Positions 8,443 to 18,647 of a stretch of 64,000 nt of DNA are shown in pieces (positions within the stretch are counted from its first letter, which is position 1; each line of letters starts with the position of its first letter). The DNA comes from Aliivibrio sifiae (GTDB lineage: Bacteria; Pseudomonadota; Gammaproteobacteria; Enterobacterales; Vibrionaceae), in NCBI RefSeq assembly GCF_002954705.1, contig NZ_MSCO01000001.1:1508066-1572065 (forward strand). The letters are read 5' to 3'. A model generated the notes under the pieces. The model had not been told where the DNA came from. It saw only the letters and a program-made list of their open reading frames with translations, and did no database searches. A program made the translations under genes and the position numbers.

Positions 8443-11400
8443 ATGACTAACCCTCATTTACCCAACTTCAAAGAAGAACAAAGCGCAAAAATTCCTGCGC
8501 TTACGTTGTTAACCAACCTTAATTATGAGTTCATTCCACCAAGTGACTGCACAGTTATGCGAGGTAACTTATCAAGCGTCATCTTACCTAATGTATTGCG
8601 TGACGTGCTGCAACACAAAACCTATTCTTTCATGGGTAAAGAGCATCATTTATCAAAAAATGCGATTGATAAAATCATTCAAGAATTAGCTAACCCAGCA
8701 ATGAATGAAGGCTTAAAAACCGCTAATGAAAAGCTGTATAACTCACTAACGTATGGCATTAGCGTCACTGAGTTTGTGGATGGCAAAAAAGCCAACCCAA
8801 CCATTCAGATCATTGATTGGGAATACCCTGACAACAACAAATACCACTTTACTGAAGAGCTTGAAGTCGAAAACACCCACGGCACCAAAAACTACATTCC
8901 TGATATGGTTTGCTTCGTAAATGGTTTGCCTTGGGTCGTGATAGAAGCCAAGCGCCCAGACTCCTCAACGGTAGGAAAGCCCACCATTGAAGAAGGCGTA
9001 TCTCAAACCATTCGTAATCAAAAACAAGATTGCATCCCTCACCTATTCGCTTATAGCCAATTGGTAATGTCCGTTAATGGACACGATGGACGCTACGCTA
9101 CTTGCGGAACCCCAAGTAAATTTTGGGCGAAATGGAAAGAAGAAGAAATCACAGAGCACACTTTTTCTCGCTTAAAAAACACGCCATTATCACCAGAAAA
9201 TTTCGACCGTATTTTTAACCATCGCCCGAATAAGGTGCGTCAAGAGTATCTATCGCTGATCTCAGGCGGTGATTTAATGGTAACTAACCAAGACCGTTTA
9301 TTGATGTCGCTACTTCGTCATGACCGTCTATTAGAAATGACTCGCCTTTATACCCTGTTTGATAAAAAAGTCGGCAAGATTGTTGCGCGTTATCAACAAG
9401 TGTTTGGCATTAAAGCTCTCGTTAAGCGTATCACCTCATTTGATGATCTGGGCGCACGTAATGGCGGCGTAATTTGGCATACCACAGGCTCTGGTAAATC
9501 GTTCACCATGGTGTTTTTATCTAAAGCGCTTATCTGGCTTAAAGAGTTAGCAAAATGTCGCGTGATTGTGGTTACTGACCGAGTGGATTTAGAAGACCAA
9601 CTGGCTCGAACATTTGCCTCTGGTGGCGCATTATCAGACAAAGATAAAAAAGAGGCCATGGCGACCACAGGAAAACGCCTAGCCGAGCAAATTGGTAAAG
9701 GTAACGAACGTATTATCTTCTCTATCATCAATAAGTTTGGTACCGCGATTGAGCTACCAGAATGTTACAACAACAGCCCTGATATTATCGTATTAGTAGA
9801 TGAAGGGCACCGCAGCCAAAACGGTGAAAACAACATTCGTATGCAACAAGCTCTACCCAAAGCCGCTTATATTGGATTTACGGGAACCCCACTGCTGCAA
9901 GATGATAAAACAGAAAATAAATTCGGTAAAATTATTCACTCTTACACCATGCAACAAGCGGTAGAAGACCAAACCGTTACCCCACTATTGTATGAAGAGC
10001 GCATTCCTGATCTCAGTACCAACGACAAAGCCATTGATGCGTGGTTTGATCGTATTACCGATAAATTATCAGAAAAACAGCGCACGGATTTAAAGAAAAA
10101 GTTTGCTCAAAAAGGGCAAATTTACCAAACCGAGGGACGTTTAGAGCTGATCGCCCATGATATTTCTGATCACTTCCAAAACTTTAAGCACCAAGGGTTA
10201 AAAGGCCAATTGGCGTGTGACTCTAAAGCCTCTGCGATTCAATACAAAAAGCTATTGGATAAGATTGGTAAAGTGACATCGGTTGTTGCAATGTCTGCTC
10301 CTGATACTCGTGAAGGCCATGACACGGTTGATGGTGAAAGCACTGACACAGTACAAAATTGGTGGAAAGCCAATGTAACAGAAAAAGAATGGTGTGACGA
10401 AAAGGCCTACACCAAACACATTATTGATGAGTTTAGTAAAGACGACGGCCCTGATCTCATGATTGTGGTTGATAAGCTACTCACCGGCTTTGATGAACCA
10501 AAAAACACCGTGCTTTACATTGATAAACCGCTTAAACAACATAACTTAATTCAAGCCATTGCGCGTGTGAACCGTTTGCACACTAAAAAGCAATTTGGCT
10601 ATTTGATTGATTATCGTGGCATTTTAAAAGAGCTTGATGCATCGATAGCAAACTACCAAGAGCTAGAAGAGCGCATTAAAGGCGGTTTTGATATTGATGA
10701 TCTAGAAGGTCTTTACCATCGCATGGATACCGAATACAAAAAATTACCAGGCTTATATCGCGATCTCTGGGCTATTTTTGATGGGGTATCAAACAAACAA
10801 GATGGCCCTGCATTGCGCCAAGCGTTAGCACCAAAAATCGATACCATTGATGGGTTATTAACGGATACCAATCTTAAAAAACGTAACGATTTTTATGACG
10901 CATTAACCGCGTTCTCTAATTGTTTAAAAGTGGCGCTGCAATCGGCAACCTACTTTGAAGATAAGAGTTTTGACGACAAACGAGATTTATACAAAAAGAC
11001 CTTAAAATCTATGTCTGATCTGCGTAAACAAGCCCGTGAAGATGCAGAAGAAACGGTCGATTACGATGAATACGCAGAAAACATTCGCACCATGTTGGAT
11101 AAACATATTGGTGGCGTAGAAATTCAAGAATCCGAAGGCGCTTATCTGGTGGGTAATATGGGTAAACACGCCAAACCAGAAGAGATGAGTGACGATGAAG
11201 CACGTAACAAAAAAGACGTGATAACAGGCCGTATCACTAAGATGATTGAGCAAGATTTAGCGGATGACCCTTATGCCCAAGCGTATTTCTCTAAATTATT
11301 GAAACAAGCCATCGATAAAACCAAAGAGATGTTTGATGCCCCTATTAAGCAATATCTGTTATTTGCTGATTTTGAAGAGCAAGTGATCGCTCGTAACGTT

Positions 11401-11721
11401 GAAGGGTTACCAACAGACCGTTTCTCTGAGCTTGATCCAAAAATCAAACGTCATGTGCAAGCGTACTTTGGCCTGCTCTTAAAGCACCTAGAAGATACCA
11501 ATACCTTGAGCGAAGATGAACGTTTCAACTACGCTCTAAAAATTGATGAAATAGTTACCGCAGCCGTTGCTGAGTTTTCAATTAACCCACAAGAGATTGA
11601 AAACCAGATCCGCCGTCAACTATTGCCTGTTCTATTCAAAGCAATTGGCATGGATAAAACCAATCTAGTGATTGCGGACATTATCCAAATCACTCGTTTA
11701 GGCGTAGCAGGTCATCATTAA
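8443..11721 (+). CDS. hsdR: Type I restriction endonuclease/translocase subunit HsdR
   Basis: A 1092-residue motor and nuclease subunit. The N-terminal PD-(D/E)XK nuclease motif is visible (NYIPDMVCF followed by WVVIEAKRP, about 155-180). The superfamily 2 helicase core follows: Walker A HTTGSGKSFTM near 350, motif II VDEGHRSQ near 455, SFTGTPLL-type motif III (GFTGTPLLQ), and motif VI QAIARVNRLH near 710. A long helical C-terminus contacts the methylase. I start at the ATG at 8443. A TTG at 8437 has better spacing from AAGGA and cannot be excluded. It appears intact, so the system should be capable of restriction. Its stop shares a base with the next start. Confidence 0.95.
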   Translation: MTNPHLPNFKEEQSAKIPALTLLTNLNYEFIPPSDCTVMRGNLSSVILPNVLRDVLQHKTYSFMGKEHHLSKNAIDKIIQELANPAMNEGLKTANEKLYNSLTYGISVTEFVDGKKANPTIQIIDWEYPDNNKYHFTEELEVENTHGTKNYIPDMVCFVNGLPWVVIEAKRPDSSTVGKPTIEEGVSQTIRNQKQDCIPHLFAYSQLVMSVNGHDGRYATCGTPSKFWAKWKEEEITEHTFSRLKNTPLSPENFDRIFNHRPNKVRQEYLSLISGGDLMVTNQDRLLMSLLRHDRLLEMTRLYTLFDKKVGKIVARYQQVFGIKALVKRITSFDDLGARNGGVIWHTTGSGKSFTMVFLSKALIWLKELAKCRVIVVTDRVDLEDQLARTFASGGALSDKDKKEAMATTGKRLAEQIGKGNERIIFSIINKFGTAIELPECYNNSPDIIVLVDEGHRSQNGENNIRMQQALPKAAYIGFTGTPLLQDDKTENKFGKIIHSYTMQQAVEDQTVTPLLYEERIPDLSTNDKAIDAWFDRITDKLSEKQRTDLKKKFAQKGQIYQTEGRLELIAHDISDHFQNFKHQGLKGQLACDSKASAIQYKKLLDKIGKVTSVVAMSAPDTREGHDTVDGESTDTVQNWWKANVTEKEWCDEKAYTKHIIDEFSKDDGPDLMIVVDKLLTGFDEPKNTVLYIDKPLKQHNLIQAIARVNRLHTKKQFGYLIDYRGILKELDASIANYQELEERIKGGFDIDDLEGLYHRMDTEYKKLPGLYRDLWAIFDGVSNKQDGPALRQALAPKIDTIDGLLTDTNLKKRNDFYDALTAFSNCLKVALQSATYFEDKSFDDKRDLYKKTLKSMSDLRKQAREDAEETVDYDEYAENIRTMLDKHIGGVEIQESEGAYLVGNMGKHAKPEEMSDDEARNKKDVITGRITKMIEQDLADDPYAQAYFSKLLKQAIDKTKEMFDAPIKQYLLFADFEEQVIARNVEGLPTDRFSELDPKIKRHVQAYFGLLLKHLEDTNTLSEDERFNYALKIDEIVTAAVAEFSINPQEIENQIRRQLLPVLFKAIGMDKTNLVIADIIQITRLGVAGHH

Positions 11722-12512
11722 TGGCATCGGTAAACGAAAAAGAGAGTAACAAAGAAGAGTACAGCTTTATCTATGGTGATGAAGCGGTCTCCTACTCTGT
11801 TATTAGAAAAACCGTTACTCAAAAAAACAATAGCGAGAACGCAAAGCGTAAAATTAGCATCAAGGTTCATCCTAACTGCGAAGTAGTGATTAATGCCCCT
11901 GATGATGCAGAGCGAAGCGACATACATGATGCCGTGATGAAACGTGCCAGTTGGATTTACGACGCACTAAAAGAGTTTCGTGCCCATTTAGCGTATGTAG
12001 AAACCAAACTGTATGTAAGCGGTGAAATGCAATTTTATTTAGGCCGTCGCTATGTACTTAAAGTGGTTGAAGATAACTCCGCGTTACCCAGCGTAAAAAT
12101 GAGTCGAGGCAAACTACTTGTTACCCTCACCCGTTTTAATGACGACAAACACGCTCTAACCAAAGCGTTAGTCTCTGGTTGGTACGGCGTAAAAGCAGAG
12201 CGTATTTTTCATGAACGGTTAGCAGAGCTATTGCCACAAGCGACATGGGTTGATGGCATTCCAAGTTTTCGTGTGATGCCAATGCAAAAACAATGGGGAA
12301 GCTGCTCTGCCAAAGGGAATTTGATGCTTAATCCTCACCTAATCAAAGCCCCTAAAAAGTGCATTGATTATGTAATACTGCATGAGCTTTGCCACATTGC
12401 AGAGCACAATCACAGCGAACGTTTTTGGCGCTTATTAACCAGTGTTATACCAAATTGGAAAGAAGTGAAAAGCAAGCTAGATGGTATGGCTGAGCTGTAT
12501 TTAAATGAGTAA
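11721..12512 (+). CDS. YgjP/DUF45-like zinc metallopeptidase at end of hsd operon
   Basis: A 263-residue protein with the YgjP/SprT-like (M48-related) zinc site. HELCHIAEHNHSERFW (about 230-245) supplies two zinc-ligand histidines, the catalytic Glu and the third downstream His. The family's QWGSCSAKGNLMLNP motif precedes it. It begins on the last base of the hsdR stop (TAATG), so it is translationally coupled and the last gene of the operon. Such peptidases are known neighbours of type I restriction genes. A role in limiting HsdR by proteolysis is a plausible inference, since ClpXP does this in E. coli. Confidence 0.85.
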   Translation: MASVNEKESNKEEYSFIYGDEAVSYSVIRKTVTQKNNSENAKRKISIKVHPNCEVVINAPDDAERSDIHDAVMKRASWIYDALKEFRAHLAYVETKLYVSGEMQFYLGRRYVLKVVEDNSALPSVKMSRGKLLVTLTRFNDDKHALTKALVSGWYGVKAERIFHERLAELLPQATWVDGIPSFRVMPMQKQWGSCSAKGNLMLNPHLIKAPKKCIDYVILHELCHIAEHNHSERFWRLLTSVIPNWKEVKSKLDGMAELYLNE

Positions 12513-12606
12513 ATCAAGATTACTTTTTTTAAACCCTTTATCACCACTGCTGTTTATAGTATAAACATGCCTAAAATACTGTGTTCAAAAATTATAAGGC
12601 TCCAAG

Positions 12607-12939
12607 ATGTCTAAAATGTTCTTCAAAGGTCGTATCGAGACTCGTCAAAACCACGTTCTTTCTGGTTTTAACACTAAGCGTGACGTTAAGTTAGGTACTG
12701 AAGAAGCACCACTAACTTTAGTTGTTCAAACAGAAGAACGTAAAGTTGAAATTGAAGCGCAGCTTACTGAGCACAACTTATTCGCAAACATCGAAGTGAA
12801 TGCGGAAAAAGAAGAAAATATTCTTGAGCTTGAAGGCGTTTTAAACAAGCCAAAAACAACTCGTTTTGAAAAAACACCTAACCGCAACGAACCTTGTTCT
12901 TGTGGTAGCGGTAAAAAATACAAAAAATGCTGTGCTTAA
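12607..12939 (+). CDS. SEC-C/SWIM metal-binding motif protein (PBPRA1643 type)
   Basis: A 110-residue cytoplasmic protein ending in a SEC-C zinc motif (RNEPCSCGSGKKYKKCCA), as in the SecA C-terminus. The first 80 residues (MSKMFFKGRIETRQNHV) match the small Vibrionaceae/Shewanella family named after PBPRA1643. It stands alone, 94 bp after the hsd operon, and faces nagK across a terminator. Function is unknown. Zinc binding and a protein or ribosome contact are expected from the motif. Confidence 0.85.
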   Translation: MSKMFFKGRIETRQNHVLSGFNTKRDVKLGTEEAPLTLVVQTEERKVEIEAQLTEHNLFANIEVNAEKEENILELEGVLNKPKTTRFEKTPNRNEPCSCGSGKKYKKCCA

Positions 12940-12986
12940 TAACGACTTAGTTATTTAACCTTTAGCTACTTAGCTAATCGCATTAC

Positions 12987-13042
12987 AAAAAAAGAGCCTC
13001 TGTTTATCTGTTAATAATAACAAACAACATGAGGCTCTTTTT
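12987..13042. terminator. Bidirectional terminator between SEC-C gene and nagK
   Basis: AAAGAGCCTC and GAGGCTCTTT pair around an AT-rich loop, with A-run and T-run flanks. It can stop both convergent genes. Confidence 0.85.
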
Positions 13043-13078
13043 GTATCTGCATTTTCTATTCTAAATATTGAGTCAAGA

Positions 13079-13990
13079 TTAGTCTTTAATATTTAAGAAT
13101 GCTGCACCACGAACGCCGCCAGAATCACCGTGTTTTGCTTTGATAATACGAGGCACGCGACCTACTGATAATAAGTGCTTTGGAAGACGTTTCGGCAACT
13201 CTTCATAAATCAATTCAAAGTTTGATAAACCACCACCCAGTGCTACAACATGTGGGTCAAAGCAGGTAAACAGGTTAGCAAAGCAGATCGCTAATAGCTC
13301 CATAAAGCGCTCTACGTGCTCAACAGCATTCGCATCACCGGCTTCATTAGCTTTAATGATATCGATCGCTTTTTTCTCTTCGCCGTAATAGTGAGCATAA
13401 AGCAGCTCAAAACCACGACCAGAAAGATAGCTATCTAAACAGCCTTTATTACCACAACCACAGCCTAATAGAGGAGCATTTTCACCTAAATGGAACCATG
13501 CATCGATTGGTAAGCGAGAGTGTCCTAATTCGCCAGCAACATGGCTATAGCCAGAGAATGCTTTACCGTCGAAAATTAAACCACCACCAAAGCCAGTGCC
13601 TAAGATTAGCCCCATTACTGATGGAGAGTCTTTTAATTCTTCATCCCACGCTTCTGATAATGCGAAACAGTTAGCGTCGTTATCGATCTTTACTGAGCGG
13701 CCAATTTTAACTTCTAAATCTTTACGTAAAAATTGACCTTTAGCAGCAGGAACATTACTTGTTAATAAAGCGCCTGTCTCAGCATCTTCCATTCCAGGAA
13801 TACCTAAACCAACTTTGCCTTCAACACCAAATTCAGCATCATATTTTGCAATTAAACCTGCAATATCATCAACCAATAATGCGTAATCTTCTGTTTGTGT
13901 TGGAATTCGCTCAGTGGCAACGCGCTCTAATTTCTCATTAAACGCACCAAATTCAATCTTTGTGCCACCCACATCAAAACCGTAGTACAT
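13079..13990 (-). CDS. nagK: N-acetyl-D-glucosamine kinase NagK (ROK family)
   Basis: A 303-residue cytoplasmic kinase that phosphorylates free GlcNAc to GlcNAc-6-phosphate, feeding amino-sugar and cell-wall recycling or chitin use. It is colinear with E. coli NagK at the same length. Features are [15 protein letters not shown] (ATP phosphate loop), [15 protein letters not shown] (catalytic Asp in the DND motif), [11 protein letters not shown], the ROK zinc motif [17 protein letters not shown], and [12 protein letters not shown] near the end. A good ribosome site (AAGGATACCTT) precedes the ATG. It appears to be a single-gene unit. Confidence 0.95.
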   Translation of the reverse strand: MYYGFDVGGTKIEFGAFNEKLERVATERIPTQTEDYALLVDDIAGLIAKYDAEFGVEGKVGLGIPGMEDAETGALLTSNVPAAKGQFLRKDLEVKIGRSVKIDNDANCFALSEAWDEELKDSPSVMGLILGTGFGGGLIFDGKAFSGYSHVAGELGHSRLPIDAWFHLGENAPLLGCGCGNKGCLDSYLSGRGFELLYAHYYGEEKKAIDIIKANEAGDANAVEHVERFMELLAICFANLFTCFDPHVVALGGGLSNFELIYEELPKRLPKHLLSVGRVPRIIKAKHGDSGGVRGAAFLNIKD

Positions 13991-14121
13991 AAGGTATCCT
14001 TGTCCTAATCTATTCTAAATTTTTATGGTGTTATTTTACCTAATTTTTATAAATACAGACTGTGACCTAGACGATATTCACTGGTTTTTAGTGTGAGGTG
14101 AACCTCAAAGTGTTGCTAGAT

Positions 14122-14859
14122 TTAGTGATTAACTTTCAGTACTGTACGAAAATTCATCAAGCGTTTTAATCCCATGCCACGCTCTGCCCCTTTCACTGGA
14201 CGCTTGCTGTATAAATAATGTTCTCTAAACAGTTCAAACCAGCATTCAAGATGCCTCGCGTTCTCTTTCTCACCAAACAAATCCAATACCAAGCTTGCCA
14301 CTTCAACCGTTGATAGCTGGTGGTCTTTTGAGGCCTTACGCATAATGTAACTAGATAAGTGCTCACGATTAAAAGACAGTACGGGTAAGTGGTGTAAATA
14401 AGCACTTTTACGATACATACGCCCTGCTTCACGCCAGCTTCCATCAAGAAGGATAAACAAAGGTGTCTTGCCTTTCTCCATAACGATCTCATTCGTTACA
14501 AGCGCTTTATTTTCAATCTGCTCTTCAGGAAAAATAACAAATGGCTGATACGATTCATCTTGTAATAGCGTAAGCATCTCAGTGTTAGGTTCCGTTCTAG
14601 ACCAAAGATAAGCATGAGTTTCAGGCACTAAATCAGCAATGAGTTTTCCTGTATTGCTTGGTTTTAGTACTTCTGTATCAAACATGATCAATAAAAATGC
14701 CGCATCAGATTCTACTGAGGGCTGATGCTCACAAATACAATAATCTTGATGTACTTGGCAAAATTCGCAGCGATTAACATTGGCACCACGCGCGTTAAAC
14801 GGTTTTGTAGAACGAGCTAATCTTTCTTTGTGTAATTGATGGACTTTATGAACGCGCAT
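14122..14859 (-). CDS. tapT: tRNA-uridine aminocarboxypropyltransferase TapT (DTW domain)
   Basis: A 245-residue protein of the DTW/YfiP family. The E. coli member TapT transfers the 3-amino-3-carboxypropyl group of SAM to U47 of certain tRNAs (acp3U). A Cys-rich zinc site (CEFCQVHQDYCICEH) is followed by LLIMFDTEVLKPSNTGKLIAD and WSRTEPN. The DTW-like motif reads LLDGSWREAGRMYRKS. All align well with E. coli YfiP. I chose the ATG at 14859; a TTG two codons upstream is the alternative. It is divergent from the hydroxylase gene at 14946. Confidence 0.88.
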   Translation of the reverse strand: MRVHKVHQLHKERLARSTKPFNARGANVNRCEFCQVHQDYCICEHQPSVESDAAFLLIMFDTEVLKPSNTGKLIADLVPETHAYLWSRTEPNTEMLTLLQDESYQPFVIFPEEQIENKALVTNEIVMEKGKTPLFILLDGSWREAGRMYRKSAYLHHLPVLSFNREHLSSYIMRKASKDHQLSTVEVASLVLDLFGEKENARHLECWFELFREHYLYSKRPVKGAERGMGLKRLMNFRTVLKVNH

Positions 14860-14945
14860 TTGCAATAACCAAGCTATTTATATGGAAAAAAAAGCGCATT
14901 TTACTTACAGTATCGGTAATAACAAGTTCTATAAGAGAATTCCTG

Positions 14946-15749
14946 ATGGAAATTAATTGGATTGAATACAATGAACCTCTACGTTTAGGGTGTTTTATTG
15001 CTGCATTCATCATTTTGGCTTTAGCAGAATACAAATGGCCACGTAAAACCTTAACGCAAAAAAAATCCACACGTTGGGTTAGCAATATTGGTTTAGTCTT
15101 TTTTAACAGCTTAATTCTTCGACTCGCTTTACCTCTATTAGCCGTCGACGCAGCTTTAATTGCCAACCAAGAACAATGGGGTTTATTCAACTATCTAAGC
15201 ACTCCACCATTTTTAACTGGGCTCTTATCCATCTTATTGTTGGATTGGCTGATCTATTGGCAGCACCGTGCTTTTCATCGTATCCCTCTATTGTGGCGAT
15301 TACATCGAATGCATCACTCAGACCAAGATATTGATGTCACAACAGGCACACGCTTTCATCCTGTTGAGATAATTTTCTCTATGCTTATTAAGATTGCAGC
15401 CATCGGATTATTAGGCATCCCTGTTGAGGCAGTGATCTTATTTGAAATTATTCTAAACGTAAGCGCTATGTTTAATCACAGCAATTTATTTATTCCAAAA
15501 TGGTTAGATCGCTATGTACGAGTATTATTAGTGACTCCTGATTTCCATCGAGTGCATCATTCCGTTCATATCTCTGAAATGCATAATAACTATGGATTCT
15601 TTTTATCCATTTGGGACTATTTCGGTAAAACCTATTTAGTAAAACCGAAAGATGGTCATGAAGAAATGAAAATTGGCCTTGGTTTTTTCAGAAAAGAAAA
15701 AGAGCAACGCCTAGATAAAATGCTGACTCAACCATTTAGGAATAAATAA
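14946..15749 (+). CDS. Fatty acid hydroxylase / sterol desaturase family membrane protein
   Basis: A 267-residue integral membrane di-iron protein. Hydrophobic segments lie near residues 15-35, 55-75, 90-105 and 140-170. The histidine boxes typical of the family are present: HRAFH (WQHRAFHRIP), HRMHHS, and HRVHHSVHISEMHNNYG. A further His lies in NVSAMFNHSNLFIP. Members hydroxylate or desaturate lipids and related substrates using O2, with electrons from a reductase not encoded nearby. The exact substrate cannot be assigned. Confidence 0.88.
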   Translation: MEINWIEYNEPLRLGCFIAAFIILALAEYKWPRKTLTQKKSTRWVSNIGLVFFNSLILRLALPLLAVDAALIANQEQWGLFNYLSTPPFLTGLLSILLLDWLIYWQHRAFHRIPLLWRLHRMHHSDQDIDVTTGTRFHPVEIIFSMLIKIAAIGLLGIPVEAVILFEIILNVSAMFNHSNLFIPKWLDRYVRVLLVTPDFHRVHHSVHISEMHNNYGFFLSIWDYFGKTYLVKPKDGHEEMKIGLGFFRKEKEQRLDKMLTQPFRNK

Positions 15750-15757
15750 AAACCACG

Positions 15758-15786
15758 ATGAGGTGCTTGCTGCACCTCATTCTTAT
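15758..15786. terminator. Terminator between hydroxylase and rsuA
   Basis: ATGAGGTGC and GCACCTCAT pair across a five-base loop between two convergent genes, followed by a T-rich stretch on the plus strand. Confidence 0.75.
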
Positions 15787-16472
15787 TACCTAAATGAATT
15801 CACTTCTTCTTCTGTTAAATACCGCCACTCACCTTCATTTACATCAAGCTTGATTGCACCAATCTGCTCTCGATGTAAAGAAACGACTTTATTACCAATC
15901 GCTGAAAACATCCGTTTTACTTGATGAAACTTACCTTCAGTAATAGTAAGTAAAACCTCTTGAGAGCTTATTATATCAAGCTTAGCAGGGCGAGTAAGCT
16001 GTGGTTCACCTTGTAACTGCACACCAACTGCAAATTTCTCTACTGCATCTTCTGTTATCGGCTTACGTAAACCGACTCGATATACTTTTTCACACTGCTT
16101 ACTTGGCGTAATTATATTGTAGGACCAACGACCATCATCGGTAATAAGTACTAAACCTGTCGTATCTGCATCTAAGCGCCCTGCTACATGTAACTCCGCA
16201 TTATTGCCTTCAGTGATGCAATTAAATAAAGAGGGATACGCTTCATCAATATTTGAACAGATCGTATTCGAGGGTTTATTGATGATTAAATAACGAAATG
16301 CTCTAAGCGTTAAAAGAGATCCATTAAGTGTGACCTGATTATTTTCATGAACTTGAGTAGATACAATAGTGACCGCGTCACGATTAACATTAACCTTCCC
16401 TCCTTCAATCATTGCGATCGCTTGTGGTTTTGTTAACTCTGTACTTTTACATATAAACTTATCAAGACGCAT
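15786..16472 (-). CDS. rsuA: 16S rRNA pseudouridine(516) synthase RsuA
   Basis: A 228-residue pseudouridine synthase. An N-terminal S4 RNA-binding domain (MRLDKFICKSTELTK, about 1-60) precedes the catalytic domain with AGRLDADTTGLVLITDDG, whose Asp is the nucleophile. LTRPAKLDII and EGKFHQVKRMFSAIGNKVVSLHREQIG follow. The order and length match E. coli RsuA, which modifies U516 of 16S rRNA. I use the ATG at 16472, since upstream codons are not part of the family. A related RluE/RluF-type assignment is less likely given the close match. Confidence 0.85.
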   Translation of the reverse strand: MRLDKFICKSTELTKPQAIAMIEGGKVNVNRDAVTIVSTQVHENNQVTLNGSLLTLRAFRYLIINKPSNTICSNIDEAYPSLFNCITEGNNAELHVAGRLDADTTGLVLITDDGRWSYNIITPSKQCEKVYRVGLRKPITEDAVEKFAVGVQLQGEPQLTRPAKLDIISSQEVLLTITEGKFHQVKRMFSAIGNKVVSLHREQIGAIKLDVNEGEWRYLTEEEVNSFR

Positions 16473-16621
16473 AGAACCACACATTACCACTCATCATCAC
16501 GCCATTATCCTTGCTCTATTTAAATAAGCAATCGCATTGCACAAACGAACGATAAGAAAAGACGACCCGAAGATCGCCTTTGTGTTAAGTACTTATTATG
16601 AAGCCCAGATTCTATTACCTA

Positions 16622-18214
16622 TTATGGTGTATAGAACGTTGCCGCTCCAGGACCTACAGGTAGACCAAATACGAATACCCAAAGGTAGAACAAAATACTC
16701 CAACCAAACATAAAGCAGATTGAGTATGGGAGCATAGTAGCGATCAGTGTGCCTATGCCTAGATTCTTCATGTAACGTGTCGCTACCGCCAGAATAAGGC
16801 CGAAGTAACTCATCATTGGTGTAATAATGTTTGTTGTTGAATCACCAATACGGTAAGCCGCTTGAATCGTCTCTGGTGCGTAACCTACTAGCATTAACAT
16901 AGGTACGAAGATAGGAGCAGTCACAGCCCATTGTGCTGACGCCGAACCAATCATTAAGTTAATGAAGCCACACATTAAGATGAATGCGAAAAACAGCATT
17001 GGACCCGTAAGACCAACATCTTGTAAGAAGCTAGCCCCACCCACTGCGATTACTTGACCAAAGTTAGTCCATTTAAAGAAAGCAACAAACTGTGCAGCAA
17101 AGAACACAAGAACAATATACATGCCCATTGAAGACATCGATGTTGCCATTGCATTAATTACGTCACGGTCATTCTTCATAGTGCCTACGATTTTGCCATA
17201 AACAAAACCCGGAATGGCGAAGAACACAAAGATAAAGGCAACAATACTCTTAAGGAATGGAGAACCCGCAACTGTACCTGTTGCTGAGCGTAATACGCCA
17301 TCTTCAGGAACAATTGTCCATGCAAGCAGCGCACTCACCACAAGAACCGCAACACCTGCAAATTTAAGACCTTTTTTCTCAACGACAGTCAACTTGCCCA
17401 TTTTATCATTTGATAGATCTTCTGACGCTTCTTCATCGTTATATTTGCCAAGTTTTGGCTCAACAATTTTCTCAGTAACAAACGCACCTGTAATTGAAAT
17501 AAAGAAGGTTGATACAAACATGAAGTACCAGTTAGCTTCAGGGCCAACCGTATAAGTTGGGTCAATCATTTGTGCTGCTGTTTCTGTAATACCAGAAAGC
17601 AGTGGATCAACCGTACCGATTAGAAGATTTGCAGAGTAACCACCAGATACACCAGCGAACGCAGCTGCAAGACCCGCTAGCGGATGACGGCCTAATGAAT
17701 GGAAAAGCATTGCTGCTAGAGGAATAAGCACGACATAACCAAGTTCAGATGCTGTATTTGAAATAATACCAGCAAAAACAACGGTTATAGTAACCATACG
17801 TTTAGATGCGCCCATTACCATACCGCGCATAGCAGCAGATAACATGCCTGAGTGCTCAGCAATTGCAACACCAAGCATGGCAACAAGAACCGTACCTAAT
17901 GGTGCAAAACCAACAAAGTTTTTCACTAGGTTAGTCACAATAAGTTGCAGGCCTTCAGCGTTAAATAAACTAACAACATGGATCATGCCATCAGCAGCAC
18001 GACCTTTCGCGCCTTCAGGACGAGGATCGATTACGGATAATTCAAAATAACCAGCAATACCAGATGAAACAAGAATAGCCACACAAAAGATTGCAAAAAG
18101 AGTAATTGGGTGTGGTAAAAGATTTCCTAAGTATTCTACTGAATCAAGAAAACGTGTGAACAACGGCCTTTTTGGCTGTTGTTGATTTTGTTGTTGCGAT
18201 GCAGACGAACTCAT
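16622..18214 (-). CDS. AbgT family transporter
   Basis: A 530-residue inner-membrane transporter with about 11-13 hydrophobic segments. It belongs to the AbgT family, whose E. coli member imports p-aminobenzoyl-glutamate and whose Neisseria member MtrF exports antimetabolites. Family features include FLDSVEYLGNLLPHPITLFAIFC at the N-terminus and the conserved GDSTTNIITPMMSYFGLI and IGSASAQWAVTAPIFVP hairpins. A clean AAGGAGTTACAG site precedes the ATG. It stands alone and the substrate is not resolved here. Confidence 0.9.
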   Translation of the reverse strand: MSSSASQQQNQQQPKRPLFTRFLDSVEYLGNLLPHPITLFAIFCVAILVSSGIAGYFELSVIDPRPEGAKGRAADGMIHVVSLFNAEGLQLIVTNLVKNFVGFAPLGTVLVAMLGVAIAEHSGMLSAAMRGMVMGASKRMVTITVVFAGIISNTASELGYVVLIPLAAMLFHSLGRHPLAGLAAAFAGVSGGYSANLLIGTVDPLLSGITETAAQMIDPTYTVGPEANWYFMFVSTFFISITGAFVTEKIVEPKLGKYNDEEASEDLSNDKMGKLTVVEKKGLKFAGVAVLVVSALLAWTIVPEDGVLRSATGTVAGSPFLKSIVAFIFVFFAIPGFVYGKIVGTMKNDRDVINAMATSMSSMGMYIVLVFFAAQFVAFFKWTNFGQVIAVGGASFLQDVGLTGPMLFFAFILMCGFINLMIGSASAQWAVTAPIFVPMLMLVGYAPETIQAAYRIGDSTTNIITPMMSYFGLILAVATRYMKNLGIGTLIATMLPYSICFMFGWSILFYLWVFVFGLPVGPGAATFYTP

Positions 18215-18647
18215 CTGTAACTCCTTGTTTTTGTCTTACTATTTCTATTATTCAGCACACCATCACGATCTAAATAGTTAAATGATGAGCGCTTTCGTTA
18301 AAAGTAAGTGCTTCCAAAATTCACGCAAAGGTTACATGATTGTAAAATCCAATGAAAGTTCGAAATGTCACAAAATGTTTCACTTGTAGTTTTTTCAACT
18401 AAGAATAATCAATAATATAAAACTTTAAATTAACAATCACACAATAAACACTGCAAAAGTAACTCTTGAACCACCTTCTCGTTCTATCTAAAAAGAATAC
18501 GGTTAGAGTAAGCATGTAAGAAATTGATTAAAACAACCAAAAATGATGAAGCTTAGATTGCCTAAGTCGAACTCTCATTAATATTGCTTTTTCTACCTGT
18601 AATGAGTCAAAATAGTGATATTGCTTTTTTATCACTTAGGGTCGATT
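18215..18647. other. Intergenic region between AbgT-type gene and NlpC lipoprotein gene
   Basis: This AT-rich divergent gap of 433 bp holds the AbgT-type ribosome site at its left end. I see no convincing gene or repeat in it. It should contain promoters for both flanking genes, but none matches consensus well enough to call. Confidence 0.5.

Noticed and set aside
14846-15190. 114-codon minus-strand frame overlapping the fatty acid hydroxylase gene
   Set aside because: The plus-strand frame has the histidine boxes, and this one has no recognisable features.
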